From an uncultured Pseudomonas sp. (GTDB taxonomy: Bacteria > Pseudomonadota > Gammaproteobacteria > Pseudomonadales > Pseudomonadaceae): a stretch of 64,000 nt of DNA. The stretch lies in contig NZ_CAJYDW010000006.1 in the NCBI RefSeq assembly GCF_913774235.1, forward strand, positions 351,876-415,875. The letters run 5' to 3'. The notes beneath the pieces are model-generated. The model ran no database searches, was not told where the DNA came from, and saw only the letters and a program-made list of their open reading frames with translations. This document shows, piece after piece, positions 1 through 11,430 of the stretch; positions within the stretch are counted from its first letter, which is position 1; each line of letters begins with the position of its first letter. A program made the translations under genes and the position numbers.

Positions 1-822
1 GGCGATGCGATAGGCAGCCTTCTCCAGCTTGGCCAGGGCGGCCTTGGCCTGGGCTTCGTTCAGCGGCTTGAAGGCTTCGCCCTTCTCGCGCACCACCTCG
101 AAGCGGACCTGGGCCTTTTTTGGCGTGGCCAGGTCGGCGTGGATTTCCCAGTATTCCTCGGGGACGAAGGCGCGGATCTCGCGTTCGCGCTCCACCACCA
201 GCTTGACCGCGACGGACTGTACCCGACCGGCGGACAGGCCACGGGCGATCTTCGACCACAGCAGCGGCGAGACCATGTAGCCGACCACGCGGTCGAGGAA
301 ACGGCGCGCCTGCTGGGCGTTGACGCGGTTGATGTCCAGCTCGCCGGGCTGGGAGAAGGCTTCCTGGATGGCCTTCTTGGTGATCTCGTTGAAGACCACG
401 CGCTTGTAGCGCGAGTCGTCGCCACCGATGGCTTCCCGCAGGTGCCAGGCGATGGCCTCCCCTTCGCGGTCCAAGTCGGTTGCGAGATAGACGGTGTCGG
501 CGTCCTTGGCCAGGCGGCGCAGTTCCTCGATCACCTTTTCCTTGCCGGGCAGGATCTCGTAGTGCGCCTTCCAGCCATGCTCAGGGTCGACGCCCATGCG
601 GGCGAACAGCTGACGCCGGGCCTTTTCCTTGGGTGACAGCGCAGGCGCCTCGGCGGCGGTCTTGCGCGTCTTGGCGGCGGGCTCCTTAGCGGTGCCGGCG
701 CCGCTGGTGGGAAGGTCGCGGATGTGGCCGATGCTCGACTTCACCACGTACTGGTTGCCCAGATACTTGTTGATGGTCTTGGCCTTGGCCGGGGATTCCA
801 CGATGACCAGCGATTTACCCAT
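1..822 (-). CDS. topA: DNA topoisomerase I, N-terminal part (cut by window edge)
   Basis: Type IA topoisomerase that relaxes negative supercoils. The first 274 residues are present and the frame is still open at base 1. The start [16 protein letters not shown] is the TOPRIM beginning with its conserved Glu. Further on are [20 protein letters not shown] (TOPRIM DxDxxxE metal site) and [13 protein letters not shown], then [20 protein letters not shown] of domain IV. A basic insert at about residues 45-65 between the TOPRIM motifs is also typical of pseudomonad TopA. The catalytic Tyr lies beyond the window. A good sigma70-type promoter lies about 125 bases upstream. The ATG at 822 is the only start that gives the full N-terminus. 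Confidence 0.96.
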   Translation of the reverse strand, partial: MGKSLVIVESPAKAKTINKYLGNQYVVKSSIGHIRDLPTSGAGTAKEPAAKTRKTAAEAPALSPKEKARRQLFARMGVDPEHGWKAHYEILPGKEKVIEELRRLAKDADTVYLATDLDREGEAIAWHLREAIGGDDSRYKRVVFNEITKKAIQEAFSQPGELDINRVNAQQARRFLDRVVGYMVSPLLWSKIARGLSAGRVQSVAVKLVVEREREIRAFVPEEYWEIHADLATPKKAQVRFEVVREKGEAFKPLNEAQAKAALAKLEKAAYRIA

Positions 823-947
823 GGGAGAGTCAGATTCCTGCTTGAAAGCGATGAGCGAGCGAAAGGCGAGCGCCGGGACGGCGAATGGAGGACCAGACCG
901 ATGTCAGTCTGGTGCGCCGGGGGCGGTCGGCCAACGCGGCACCGCTA

Positions 948-975
948 TATATAGTGGCGATGTCGGCAAGGTCAA
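948..975 (-). promoter_or_regulatory. Predicted sigma70 promoter of topA
   Basis: On the minus strand TTGACC (970-975) and TATATA (948-953) are separated by 16 bases. The -10 lies inside the palindrome CTATATATAG. It points at topA and overlaps the last codons of the DUF1653 gene. An AT-rich -10 is fitting for a supercoiling-sensitive topA promoter, but that is inference. Confidence 0.5.
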
Positions 976-1223
976 GGCTGGGTCTTGGCTTCCAGACCCA
1001 AGGGATCGGCTTCGACGCTGATCAGCGCGAAGCGCGGCACCTGCTCGCCATCCACCTGGACGCTTTCGCGGAACATGCTCAGGGGCCGGGCCCAGAGACC
1101 ATATTCGCCGTACAGGGCCTGGTAGATGACCAGCTCTTCTTCGGTCTCGGAATGCCGGGCCAGACCCAGCACCCGATACTGCTGACCCTTGTAGTGCCGG
1201 TAGAGTCCCGTCTGCAATGCCAT
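972..1223 (-). CDS. DUF1653 family protein
   Basis: Protein of 83 residues, starting MALQTGLYRHYKGQQYRVLGLARHS. This is the DUF1653 fold: an N-terminal xGxYRHYKGxxYxVxGxxxHSET motif, then VIYQALYGEYGLWARP and MFRESV. The family is small and cytosolic, with no proven function. The ATG at 1223 is chosen because the homology begins there; in-frame sequence further upstream runs into the fadA terminator. It lies between fadA and topA on the same strand. Confidence 0.85.
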   Translation of the reverse strand: MALQTGLYRHYKGQQYRVLGLARHSETEEELVIYQALYGEYGLWARPLSMFRESVQVDGEQVPRFALISVEADPLGLEAKTQP

Positions 1224-1233
1224 GTTCCACCTC

Positions 1234-1274
1234 GAAAAAAAGAAAACCGGGGCAGCCCTTGGGGGCGCCCCGGT
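1234..1274 (-). terminator. Rho-independent terminator of fadBA
   Basis: On the minus strand the stem ACCGGGGC (1267-1274) pairs with GCCCCGGT (1246-1253), with inner GCCC/GGGC pairing possible. It is followed directly by TTTTCTTTTTTT. It sits 20 bases after the fadA stop. Confidence 0.85.
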
Positions 1275-1294
1275 CGGATGACGCACGCCGCCAA

Positions 1295-4639
<3,345 letters not shown>

Positions 4640-4761
4640 CAGCGGGTCTCCCTTGAGTCCTGGTCGCGAAGCGGGCGGCGGCTTGGATGGAAGCCGAGAA
4701 TCGCCAGCCCCGATATTGTTCTGTGGAGGGCACCGGCAGGCCGGGGCGAAAATTCATACAA

Positions 4762-4810
4762 CCGTTTGAACGGCTCGCACAACCTTCTGGCAAAAGCGGG
4801 CGCTTGTCAA
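4762..4810 (-). promoter_or_regulatory. Candidate fadBA promoter and operator
   Basis: Minus-strand TTGACA (4805-4810) is a perfect -35 hexamer, but the -10 that would go with it (around 4783-4788) is poor. Downstream, near the expected transcription start, is CCGTTTGAACGG (4762-4773), two CCGTT/AACGG arms around TG. The halves resemble, without matching exactly, the AAAC/GTTT half-sites bound by PsrA-type fatty-acid repressors. Confidence 0.35.
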
Positions 4811-4882
4811 TTGGGACGCACGGGGAAAGCGTAGCCGGAGGTTCGAGCGGTGGGCGCTTGAGCTTGCCGCGCTTCTGTGCAA

Positions 4883-4917
4883 GATAGCCGTGGAGCTATC
4901 CCCGACTCCTGGAGTCG
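4883..4917. other. Two tandem perfect hairpins upstream of the USP gene
   Basis: GATAGC/GCTATC (4883-4888 with 4895-4900, 6-base loop) is followed at once by CGACTCC/GGAGTCG (4903-4909 with 4911-4917, 1-base spacer). Neither has a U-tract. The second is a near-perfect 15-base palindrome and could be an operator rather than an RNA structure. Confidence 0.35.
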
Positions 4918-5052
4918 AAACTACAAGTGGACTGGAGCCTGGCTGAAAAGCCGCCGCGTGAGTGCCGGCGCTTTCCCGCTGAAGCCCGAAGTCCGCGCAT
5001 CGAGCGTCAGCCACGGTATGGACTGGCGCCCCATCATGAAGGAGAGAGGCAT

Positions 5053-5493
5053 ATGGCCTACCAACACATATTGGTCGCAGTCGACCTGACCGAGGATTGC
5101 CAGCCGGTGATCCGTCGTGCGGTGGCCCTGGGTCAGTGCTGCGGCAGCAAGGTGTCGCTGGTGCACGTGGTCGAGCCCATGGCCATGGCCTTCGGCGGCG
5201 ACGTGCCCATGGATCTGTCGTCGCTGCAACAGCAGCAGATCGAGCAGGCGCGCGAGCGACTGGATGGCTTCACCACCCAGTACGCGGAACTGGCGGGTAA
5301 TTGCGTGCTGGCCTATGGTCAGCCGCGCCAGGAAATCCACCGCATGGCCAAGGAACAGGGCTGCGACCTGATCGTGGTCGGCAGCCATGGGCGTCATGGT
5401 CTGGCGCTGCTGCTGGGCTCGACGTCCAACGATCTGCTGCACGGCGCGCCCTGCGATACCCTGGCAGTTGCCCTGAAGAAAGACAAGGCCTAA
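5053..5493 (+). CDS. Universal stress protein, UspA family
   Basis: Single-domain USP of 146 residues, cytosolic, probably a dimer. It opens MAYQHILVAVDLTEDCQPVIRRA. The ATP-type loop GCDLIVVGSHGRHGLALLLGSTSNDLLHGAPCDTLAV matches the G-2x-G-9x-G-(S/T) signature of ATP-binding UspA proteins. The ATG at 5053 is preceded by an AAGGAGAGAGG ribosome site, so longer in-frame extensions are rejected. No Anr box (TTGAT-N4-ATCAA) was seen upstream. Convergent with uup. Confidence 0.9.
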   Translation: MAYQHILVAVDLTEDCQPVIRRAVALGQCCGSKVSLVHVVEPMAMAFGGDVPMDLSSLQQQQIEQARERLDGFTTQYAELAGNCVLAYGQPRQEIHRMAKEQGCDLIVVGSHGRHGLALLLGSTSNDLLHGAPCDTLAVALKKDKA

Positions 5494-5524
5494 GAGCCCG
5501 TTCAAAGCCCGCAGCCGGGCTGGA

Positions 5525-7438
5525 CTACTCCAGTTCGGCCCAGCGCTCGATGAGGCGATCCAGCTCGGCCTGCAATGCGTCCATGCGCGCTAGCTTGGCC
5601 TGGGTAACCTCGGCCGGTAGCTGGTAGAAGCCTGGATCAGCGATAGCGGTCTGCAAGGCTTCCAGCTCGATTTCCGCGGTTTCGATGGCGGCGGGAAGTG
5701 CATCCAGCTCGCGCTGCTCCTTGTAGCTGAGTTTGCGCTTGGCCGGTGCCGCTGCGGCGGCCACGGGTGCCGCAACCGGAGCGGGTTCGACCTTGGCGGC
5801 CGGCTGCGTCGGTTTGTCTTCGCGGGTTTGCACGCCGAGCAGGCGTGGCGAGCCGCCCTGGCGCAGCCAGTCCTGGTAGCCGCCGACGTATTCCTGGACT
5901 CGCCCTTCCCCTTCGAACACCAGGGTGCTGGTCACCACGTTGTCGAGGAAGGCCCGGTCGTGGCTGACCATCAGCACGGTGCCCTCGAAACTCAGCAATA
6001 CCTCTTCGAGCAATTCCAGGGTCTCGACGTCGAGGTCGTTGGTGGGTTCGTCCAACACCAGCAGGTTGGCTGGCTTGCTGAACAATTTGGCCAACAGCAG
6101 CCGCGCCCGCTCGCCACCCGACAGCGCCTTGACCGGGGTCCGCGCACGCTGAGGGCTGAACAGGAAGTCACCGAGATAGCTCAGCACATGGCGATCCTGG
6201 CCGTTGATGGTAATGAATTCACGACCCTCGGCGAGGTTGTCGATCACCGTCTTCTCCGGCTCCAGTTGCAGACGCAACTGGTCGAAATAGGCGATCTCCA
6301 ACTTGGTGCCGTATTGGATCTTGCCGGCGGTGGGCTGTAGATCGCCTAGCAGCAGCTTGAGCAGGGTGGTCTTGCCGGAACCATTGGGACCGAGCAGACC
6401 GATGCGGTCGCCGCGCTGGATCAGCAGGGTCAGATCGCGAATCAGTGGCTCGCCACCGGGATGGGCATAGCTCATGTGTTCGGCGAGGATGACCTGCTTG
6501 CCGGACTTGTCGGCGGTTTCCAGCAGGAGGTTGGCCTTGCCCTGCCGTTCACGCCGCTCGCTGCGCTCGTTGCGCATGGCCTTGAGCGCACGGACGCGGC
6601 CTTCGTTACGGGTGCGCCGGGCCTTGATGCCCTGGCGAATCCACACCTCTTCCTGGGCCAGGCGCTTGTCGAACAGGGCGTTGGCGGTTTCTTCGGCCGC
6701 CAGTTGCTGTTCCTTGTGCACCAGGAAGCTGGCGTAGTCGCCCTGCCAATCGATGAGGTTGCCGCGATCCAATTCGAGGATGCGGGTGGCCAGGGCCTGA
6801 AGGAAGGCGCGGTCGTGGGTGATGAACAACACGGCACCGGGATAGCCGCGCAAGGCCTCTTCCAGCCAGGCGATGGCGCCGATGTCCAGGTGGTTGGTGG
6901 GTTCGTCGAGCAGCAGCAGATCGGGCTCGGCGACCAGGGCCTGGGCCAGCAGCACGCGTCGGCGCCAGCCACCGGAGAGTTCGGCGAGGGTCTTTTCCGC
7001 CGGCAGTTGCAGCCGGCTCAGGGTGCTTTCCACCAGTTGCTGCAGACGCCAGCCGTCGCGGGCCTCCAGCTCCTGCTGCACGCGCATGAGCTGATCCATG
7101 TCCAACTCGCCGCTGGTGTCCTGGGTCAGGTGATGATACTCGGCGAGCAGTTCGCCGACGCCGGCCAGGCCCGCGGCCACCACGTCGAACACCGTGCGGT
7201 CGTCGGCGCGCGGCAATTCCTGCGGCAATTCGCCGATCTTCAGCGCCGGGGCGCGCCAGACTTCGCCGTCGTCGGCCTGCTGTTCGCCCTTGACGATGCG
7301 CAGCAGGCTGGATTTACCAGTACCGTTGCGGCCGATGATGCATACCCGCTCGCCCCGCTCGATCTGCCAGGACACCCCGTCCAGCAAGGGGGTGACGCCA
7401 AAGGCCAGGGATACGTTGGTGAACTTGAGCAGCGCCAT
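5525..7438 (-). CDS. uup: ABC-F ATPase, Uup type
   Basis: Soluble protein of 637 residues with two ATPase cassettes and no membrane domain, typical of ABC-F ribosome-associated factors. Cassette 1 has GRNGTGKSS, LSGGWRRRVLLAQAL and LLLLDEPTNHLD. Cassette 2 has GPNGSGKTT, LSGGERARLLLAKLF and LLVLDEPTNDLD. A proline/alanine linker leads into a C-terminal coiled coil of about 80 residues (KLSYKEQRELDALP onward), the Uup hallmark that binds branched DNA and the ribosome. The ATG at 7438 (MALLKFTNVSLAFG) begins the first cassette; residues encoded upstream are arginine-rich and unrelated. Confidence 0.93.
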   Translation of the reverse strand: MALLKFTNVSLAFGVTPLLDGVSWQIERGERVCIIGRNGTGKSSLLRIVKGEQQADDGEVWRAPALKIGELPQELPRADDRTVFDVVAAGLAGVGELLAEYHHLTQDTSGELDMDQLMRVQQELEARDGWRLQQLVESTLSRLQLPAEKTLAELSGGWRRRVLLAQALVAEPDLLLLDEPTNHLDIGAIAWLEEALRGYPGAVLFITHDRAFLQALATRILELDRGNLIDWQGDYASFLVHKEQQLAAEETANALFDKRLAQEEVWIRQGIKARRTRNEGRVRALKAMRNERSERRERQGKANLLLETADKSGKQVILAEHMSYAHPGGEPLIRDLTLLIQRGDRIGLLGPNGSGKTTLLKLLLGDLQPTAGKIQYGTKLEIAYFDQLRLQLEPEKTVIDNLAEGREFITINGQDRHVLSYLGDFLFSPQRARTPVKALSGGERARLLLAKLFSKPANLLVLDEPTNDLDVETLELLEEVLLSFEGTVLMVSHDRAFLDNVVTSTLVFEGEGRVQEYVGGYQDWLRQGGSPRLLGVQTREDKPTQPAAKVEPAPVAAPVAAAAAPAKRKLSYKEQRELDALPAAIETAEIELEALQTAIADPGFYQLPAEVTQAKLARMDALQAELDRLIERWAELE

Positions 7439-7648
7439 GGGTTTCTCCGCGAAAAAGGCCAACCAGTCTAGCAGAGACGCCCACCCCGGCGCCGGCCGGC
7501 GAAACGCCCGCGCCGCCCGACGGCAGGCGATCCGCACCGCTTTCGCCGCCTGGCGCCGGCACGTAAGCTAGACTGCCCCGTGACGGTCGGCCGCTTGCCT
7601 TGCGCAGTGCGCGCCCGCCTCTCCGCATCCAGCTTTTACGGAATTCCC

Positions 7649-9577
7649 ATGCGCGGTCGCCTGTTCGTTCTTCTGCCCCTGCTCCTCGCTCCGCTGATCG
7701 GCTCCACCACCTCCCAGGCCGCTCCCCTGGAGCAGCAGCGGCAACTCTACGACCAGGCCAAGGCGGCGCTGGACAAGGGTGACGCCAGTGTCTACCTGGC
7801 CAATCGCGGCGAGCTGCGCACCTATCCGCTGGAGCCCTATCTGGCTTACGACGAGCTGATCAAGCGCGTCCCTGGCGCCAGCGATGCCGAGATCGAGACC
7901 TTTCTCGCCGAGCACGGTGATCTGCCGCAGTCCAACTGGCTACGTCTGCGCTGGTTGCGCAGTCTGGCCGACCGCGGCGACTGGAATCGCTTCGAGAAAT
8001 ACTATTCGCCCGACTACAACTTCACCGAGCTGGACTGCCTGCACGGCCAGTACCTGATCGCCCAGGGCGATGCCAGCGAGGGCTTCAAGCTAGCGGAGAA
8101 ATACTGGCTGGTGGGCAAGGCCCAGCCGACCACCTGCGATGGCCTGTTCCAGGCCTGGGCGGCCCGTGGCCAGCTCACCGAAGAGCGGGTGTGGGAACGC
8201 GCCAAGCTGGCCGCCGACAAGGGCGAGTACGGCCTGGTACGCACCCTGATGGCCCAGTTGCCGACGCTATCTGGCCAGGCCCAGCGCCTGATCGACGTGG
8301 CCCAGAAGCCGCAGCTGATCGCCAATGTCCAGGCCTTCGCCCCGGCCAGCGAGAGCCTTGCCGACGTGGTCGGCCTGGGCCTGCGCAAGCTGGCGCGCCA
8401 GGACCCGGAACAGGCCATGAGCCTGCTCGACGTCTACAGCCAGCGCATGCCCTTCACCCGTGACGAGAAGGTCGCCATCGCCCGGCAGATCGGCCTGACC
8501 CTGGCGAAGAACTTCGATCCGCGCGCCCTGCCGCTGATGGAGCGCTACGACCCCGAACTACGCGACGATGACGTCAGCGAATGGCGCGCCCGGCTACTGC
8601 TGCGCCTGGGTCGCTGGAGCGATGCCCACGCCCTGATCGAGCGCTTTCCGCCGAGCCTGGCCAAGGCCAATCGCTGGGAATACTGGCGCGCCCGTACCCT
8701 GGAGCTGATGCAGCCGCAGAGTCCGGCGGTCCTGCGCGAATACGCCGAGGTCAGTCGCGAGCGCGATTACTATGGCTTCCTCGCCGCCGACCGCAGCAAG
8801 GCGCCTTACCAGCTCAACAACAAGCCGCTGGTGCTGAGCGAAGCGCTCAAGCGCAAGGTGCGCAATACCCCCGGCGTCCAGCGCGCCCTGGAATTCATCG
8901 CCCGGGGCGAGCCGATCAATGCCCGCCGCGAATGGTTCTACGTCAGCCGCCACTTCAATCGCGACGAACTGGTCGCCCAGGCGCGCCTGGCCTACGATAT
9001 GCAGTGGTACTTCCCGGCGATCCGCACCATCAGCCTGGCCAAGTACTGGGATGACCTGGACATCCGCTTCCCCATCGCCTATCGCGAGAGCTTCCTGCGC
9101 GAGGCCCAGACCCGTGGCCTGCACAGCAGCTGGGTGTTCGCCATCACCCGCCAGGAGAGCGGTTTCATGGCCGATGCCCGCTCCGGAGTGGGCGCCATGG
9201 GCCTGATGCAGCTGATGCCGGCCACCGCCAGCCATACCGCCAGCAAGTTCGCCATCCCCCTGGCCTCGCCGCAGCAGGCGCTGACGCCGGAGAAGAACAT
9301 CCAGCTGGGTACCGCCTATCTGTCCATGGTCCACGCCCAGTTCAACGGCAATCGGGTGCTGGCCTCCGCCGCCTACAACGCCGGGCCCGGCCGGGTGAAG
9401 CGCTGGCTGAGCGGCGCGCGCCACCTGGCCTTCGACGTCTGGGTGGAGACCATCCCCTTCGACGAAACGCGGCAATACGTGCAGAACGTGCTGGCCTATG
9501 CGGTGATCTACGGCCAGAAGCTCAATGCACCCCAACCCCTGGTGGATTGGAACGAGCGCTTCTTCGACGAGACCTGA
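7649..9577 (+). CDS. slt: Soluble lytic murein transglycosylase, Slt70 type
   Basis: Periplasmic enzyme that cleaves the MurNAc-GlcNAc bond to give 1,6-anhydro-muropeptides. Of its 642 residues the first 24 or so form a signal peptide (MRGRLFVLLPLLLAPLIGSTTSQA). A long superhelical alpha domain (about 30-470) follows, then the SLT domain. The catalytic Glu is in ITRQESGFMADARSGVGAMGLMQLMP (about residue 503), with the AYNAGPGRV motif after it. The ATG at 7649 is chosen for its signal peptide; a longer in-frame upstream extension lacks one. Divergent from uup. Confidence 0.95.
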   Translation: MRGRLFVLLPLLLAPLIGSTTSQAAPLEQQRQLYDQAKAALDKGDASVYLANRGELRTYPLEPYLAYDELIKRVPGASDAEIETFLAEHGDLPQSNWLRLRWLRSLADRGDWNRFEKYYSPDYNFTELDCLHGQYLIAQGDASEGFKLAEKYWLVGKAQPTTCDGLFQAWAARGQLTEERVWERAKLAADKGEYGLVRTLMAQLPTLSGQAQRLIDVAQKPQLIANVQAFAPASESLADVVGLGLRKLARQDPEQAMSLLDVYSQRMPFTRDEKVAIARQIGLTLAKNFDPRALPLMERYDPELRDDDVSEWRARLLLRLGRWSDAHALIERFPPSLAKANRWEYWRARTLELMQPQSPAVLREYAEVSRERDYYGFLAADRSKAPYQLNNKPLVLSEALKRKVRNTPGVQRALEFIARGEPINARREWFYVSRHFNRDELVAQARLAYDMQWYFPAIRTISLAKYWDDLDIRFPIAYRESFLREAQTRGLHSSWVFAITRQESGFMADARSGVGAMGLMQLMPATASHTASKFAIPLASPQQALTPEKNIQLGTAYLSMVHAQFNGNRVLASAAYNAGPGRVKRWLSGARHLAFDVWVETIPFDETRQYVQNVLAYAVIYGQKLNAPQPLVDWNERFFDET

Positions 9578-9607
9578 GCGCCCAGCGGCCAGCCCTGATA
9601 CCACCGC

Positions 9608-9637
9608 AGCGGACTCGAGCGTCTGTTCGAGTCCGCT
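9608..9637. other. 11-bp perfect hairpin after slt
   Basis: AGCGGACTCGA pairs with TCGAGTCCGCT around an 8-base loop, 30 bases after the slt stop. There is no U-run, so it may be a weak terminator, an RNA 3' stabiliser or a processed element. Confidence 0.35.
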
Positions 9638-9731
9638 GTACAGTCGCCGCCTAGAGCCCCTGCGCTACCCCGTGGCGGTATCCGGCAAAGCCTGCGGCCC
9701 CGTGACGGCTGCGCAAAACAGCGCCACCCCC

Positions 9732-9737
9732 TATACT
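9732..9737 (+). promoter_or_regulatory. Candidate -10 box of the selenate-transporter operon
   Basis: TATACT lies 39 bases upstream of the binding-protein ATG, followed by a T-tract. No matching -35 was found at 16-18 bases, so an activator may be needed. The ribosome site is CCGGAGA before 9776. Confidence 0.3.
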
Positions 9738-9775
9738 GCAGCCCCTTTTTTTCCGCTATTGAACCGGAGAAACCC

Positions 9776-10624
9776 ATGCTCAAGCGTTCGCTGGCCCTGG
9801 CAGCAGGCCTGGCCCTGTCCCTGACGTCCCTGCTCTCCCACGCCGCCGACGAACTGCGCGTCTCGGCCATTCCCGATGAGGCGCCCACCGAGCTGATCCG
9901 CAAGTTCAAGCCCCTGGGTGAATACCTGGAGCAGCGCCTGGGCATGCCGGTGAAATTCGTGCCGGTATCCGACTATGCCGGCGTGGTGGAAGCCATGGCG
10001 TCGGATCGACTGGACCTGGCCTGGTTCGGCGGCTTCACCTTCGTCCAGGCCCAGCGCAAGGCGCCGATGATCCCCCTGGTGCAGCGCGAGGAAGATCAGA
10101 AGTTCACCAGCAAGTTCATCACCGCCGACCCGGCCGTGAAGACCCTGCAGGATCTGAAGGGCAAGACCTTCGCCTTCGGTTCGGTGTCTTCGACCTCGGG
10201 CAGCCTGATGCCACGCTACTTCCTGCAGCAGGACGGCATCGTCCCCGAGCAGTTCTTCTCGCGGGTGGCCTATTCCGGTGCCCACGACGCCACCGTCGCC
10301 TGGGTCGCCGCGGGCAAGGCCGATGCCGGGGTACTTAACGCCTCGGTGTGGAAGAAGCTGGTCGATGCCGGCAAGGTCGATACCAGCAAGGTCCGGGTGA
10401 TCTCCACCACCCCGCCCTACTACGACTACAACTGGACGGTACGCGGCAACCTCGACCCGCAACTGGCGGCCAAGATCAAGCAAGCCTTCCTCGACCTGGA
10501 CCCGGCCAAGCCGGCGGACAAGGCGATCCTCGACCTGCAGGCGGCCAGCCGCTTCGTGCCGACCTCGCCGGACAACTACAAGGGCATCGAGGCTTCCGCC
10601 CTGGCGGCCGGCCTGCTCAAGTGA
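9776..10624 (+). CDS. Putative selenate ABC transporter, periplasmic binding protein (PhnD-like)
   Basis: 282 residues. The signal peptide is MLKRSLALAAGLALSLTSLLSHA. The mature part is a PhnD/PtxB-type type II binding fold (LRVSAIPDEAPTELIRKFKPL, DLAWFGGFTFVQAQ, FAFGSVSSTSGSLMPRYFL). In Pseudomonas this subfamily is regularly encoded beside selA, and it is catalogued as a putative selenate binding protein; the substrate is inferred from that context. The gene overlaps the ATPase gene by 4 bases. Phosphonate or phosphite is the alternative substrate, but no C-P lyase or ptx genes are nearby. Confidence 0.8.
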   Translation: MLKRSLALAAGLALSLTSLLSHAADELRVSAIPDEAPTELIRKFKPLGEYLEQRLGMPVKFVPVSDYAGVVEAMASDRLDLAWFGGFTFVQAQRKAPMIPLVQREEDQKFTSKFITADPAVKTLQDLKGKTFAFGSVSSTSGSLMPRYFLQQDGIVPEQFFSRVAYSGAHDATVAWVAAGKADAGVLNASVWKKLVDAGKVDTSKVRVISTTPPYYDYNWTVRGNLDPQLAAKIKQAFLDLDPAKPADKAILDLQAASRFVPTSPDNYKGIEASALAAGLLK

Positions 10625-11430
10625 GTCTCGCCCTCAGGGGCGTGACGCTGGTACACGCCGATGGCTCCCCCGCCCTGGCCGATCTCGACCTGCGCCTGGA
10701 ACAGGGTGAGCAGGTCGCCCTGATCGGTCCCTCCGGGGCGGGCAAGACCAGCTTGCTGCGGCTGCTGGCCACCGGGCTGCGACCGGTCGCCGGGCAATTG
10801 GAGCTGCTCGGCGAAGACCCCTGGACCCTGGGCGCACGGGCGCGACGCCAGCTGCGCGCGCGCATCGGGCTCATCCACCAGGCCCCACCCCTGCCGGCAC
10901 GTCAAAGAGTCATCACCGCGGTACTCGCCGGACGGCTCGGCCAGTGGTCGCTGGCGCGCAGCCTGGTCAGCCTGGTGCATCCACTGGATCGTGACGGGGC
11001 CGCCGCGGTCCTGGCGCCGCTGGACCTGGCCGACCGTCTCTACGCCTCCTGTGATCAGCTATCCGGCGGCCAGTTGCAGCGCATCGGCATCGCCCGGGCG
11101 CTTTACCAGCAGCCGCAATTGCTGCTCGCCGACGAACCCGTGTCGGCCATGGACCCGGTATTGGCCGGTCACACCCTGGAGGTGCTGCGCGACGCCGCGA
11201 CCCGCCAGGGCACCACCCTGGTCACCAGCCTGCACAACGTCGAACTGGCCTTGCAACGCTTCCCACGCATCCTCGGCCTGCGCGCCGGGCGGCTGCTGTG
11301 GGACAAGCCCGCCAACGCCGTGACGGCGGACGATCTCGCCACGCTCTATGCCAACGAAGGACTCAGCACAGCCACGCTGCCCGCCGTGCCGGCCCCGGCC
11401 GAGACGCCCCTCGATCTGCCACGATGCTGA
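10621..11430 (+). CDS. ABC transporter ATPase (PhnC-like), putative selenate import
   Basis: 269 residues. The start is the GTG at 10621, whose bases overlap the binding-protein TGA (GTGA), giving VSLALRGVTLVHADGSPALADL. Walker A is GPSGAGKTS, the signature is LSGGQLQRIGIARAL, Walker B is LLLADEPVSAMDP, and the H-loop is TTLVTSLHNVELA. It energises the fused permease next door, with which it overlaps by 7 bases. Substrate is inferred from context. Confidence 0.85.
   Translation: MSLALRGVTLVHADGSPALADLDLRLEQGEQVALIGPSGAGKTSLLRLLATGLRPVAGQLELLGEDPWTLGARARRQLRARIGLIHQAPPLPARQRVITAVLAGRLGQWSLARSLVSLVHPLDRDGAAAVLAPLDLADRLYASCDQLSGGQLQRIGIARALYQQPQLLLADEPVSAMDPVLAGHTLEVLRDAATRQGTTLVTSLHNVELALQRFPRILGLRAGRLLWDKPANAVTADDLATLYANEGLSTATLPAVPAPAETPLDLPRC

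Larger units (their letters stand above)
4640..5052. other. Divergent intergenic region between fadB and the USP gene
   Basis: 413 bases with no convincing gene. It carries the control regions of fadBA (minus strand) and of the stress protein (plus strand). Recognisable items are a TTGACA hexamer at 4805-4810 (minus), a palindrome at 4762-4773 and two tandem hairpins at 4883-4917. Short open frames here have no start context or protein character. Confidence 0.6.
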
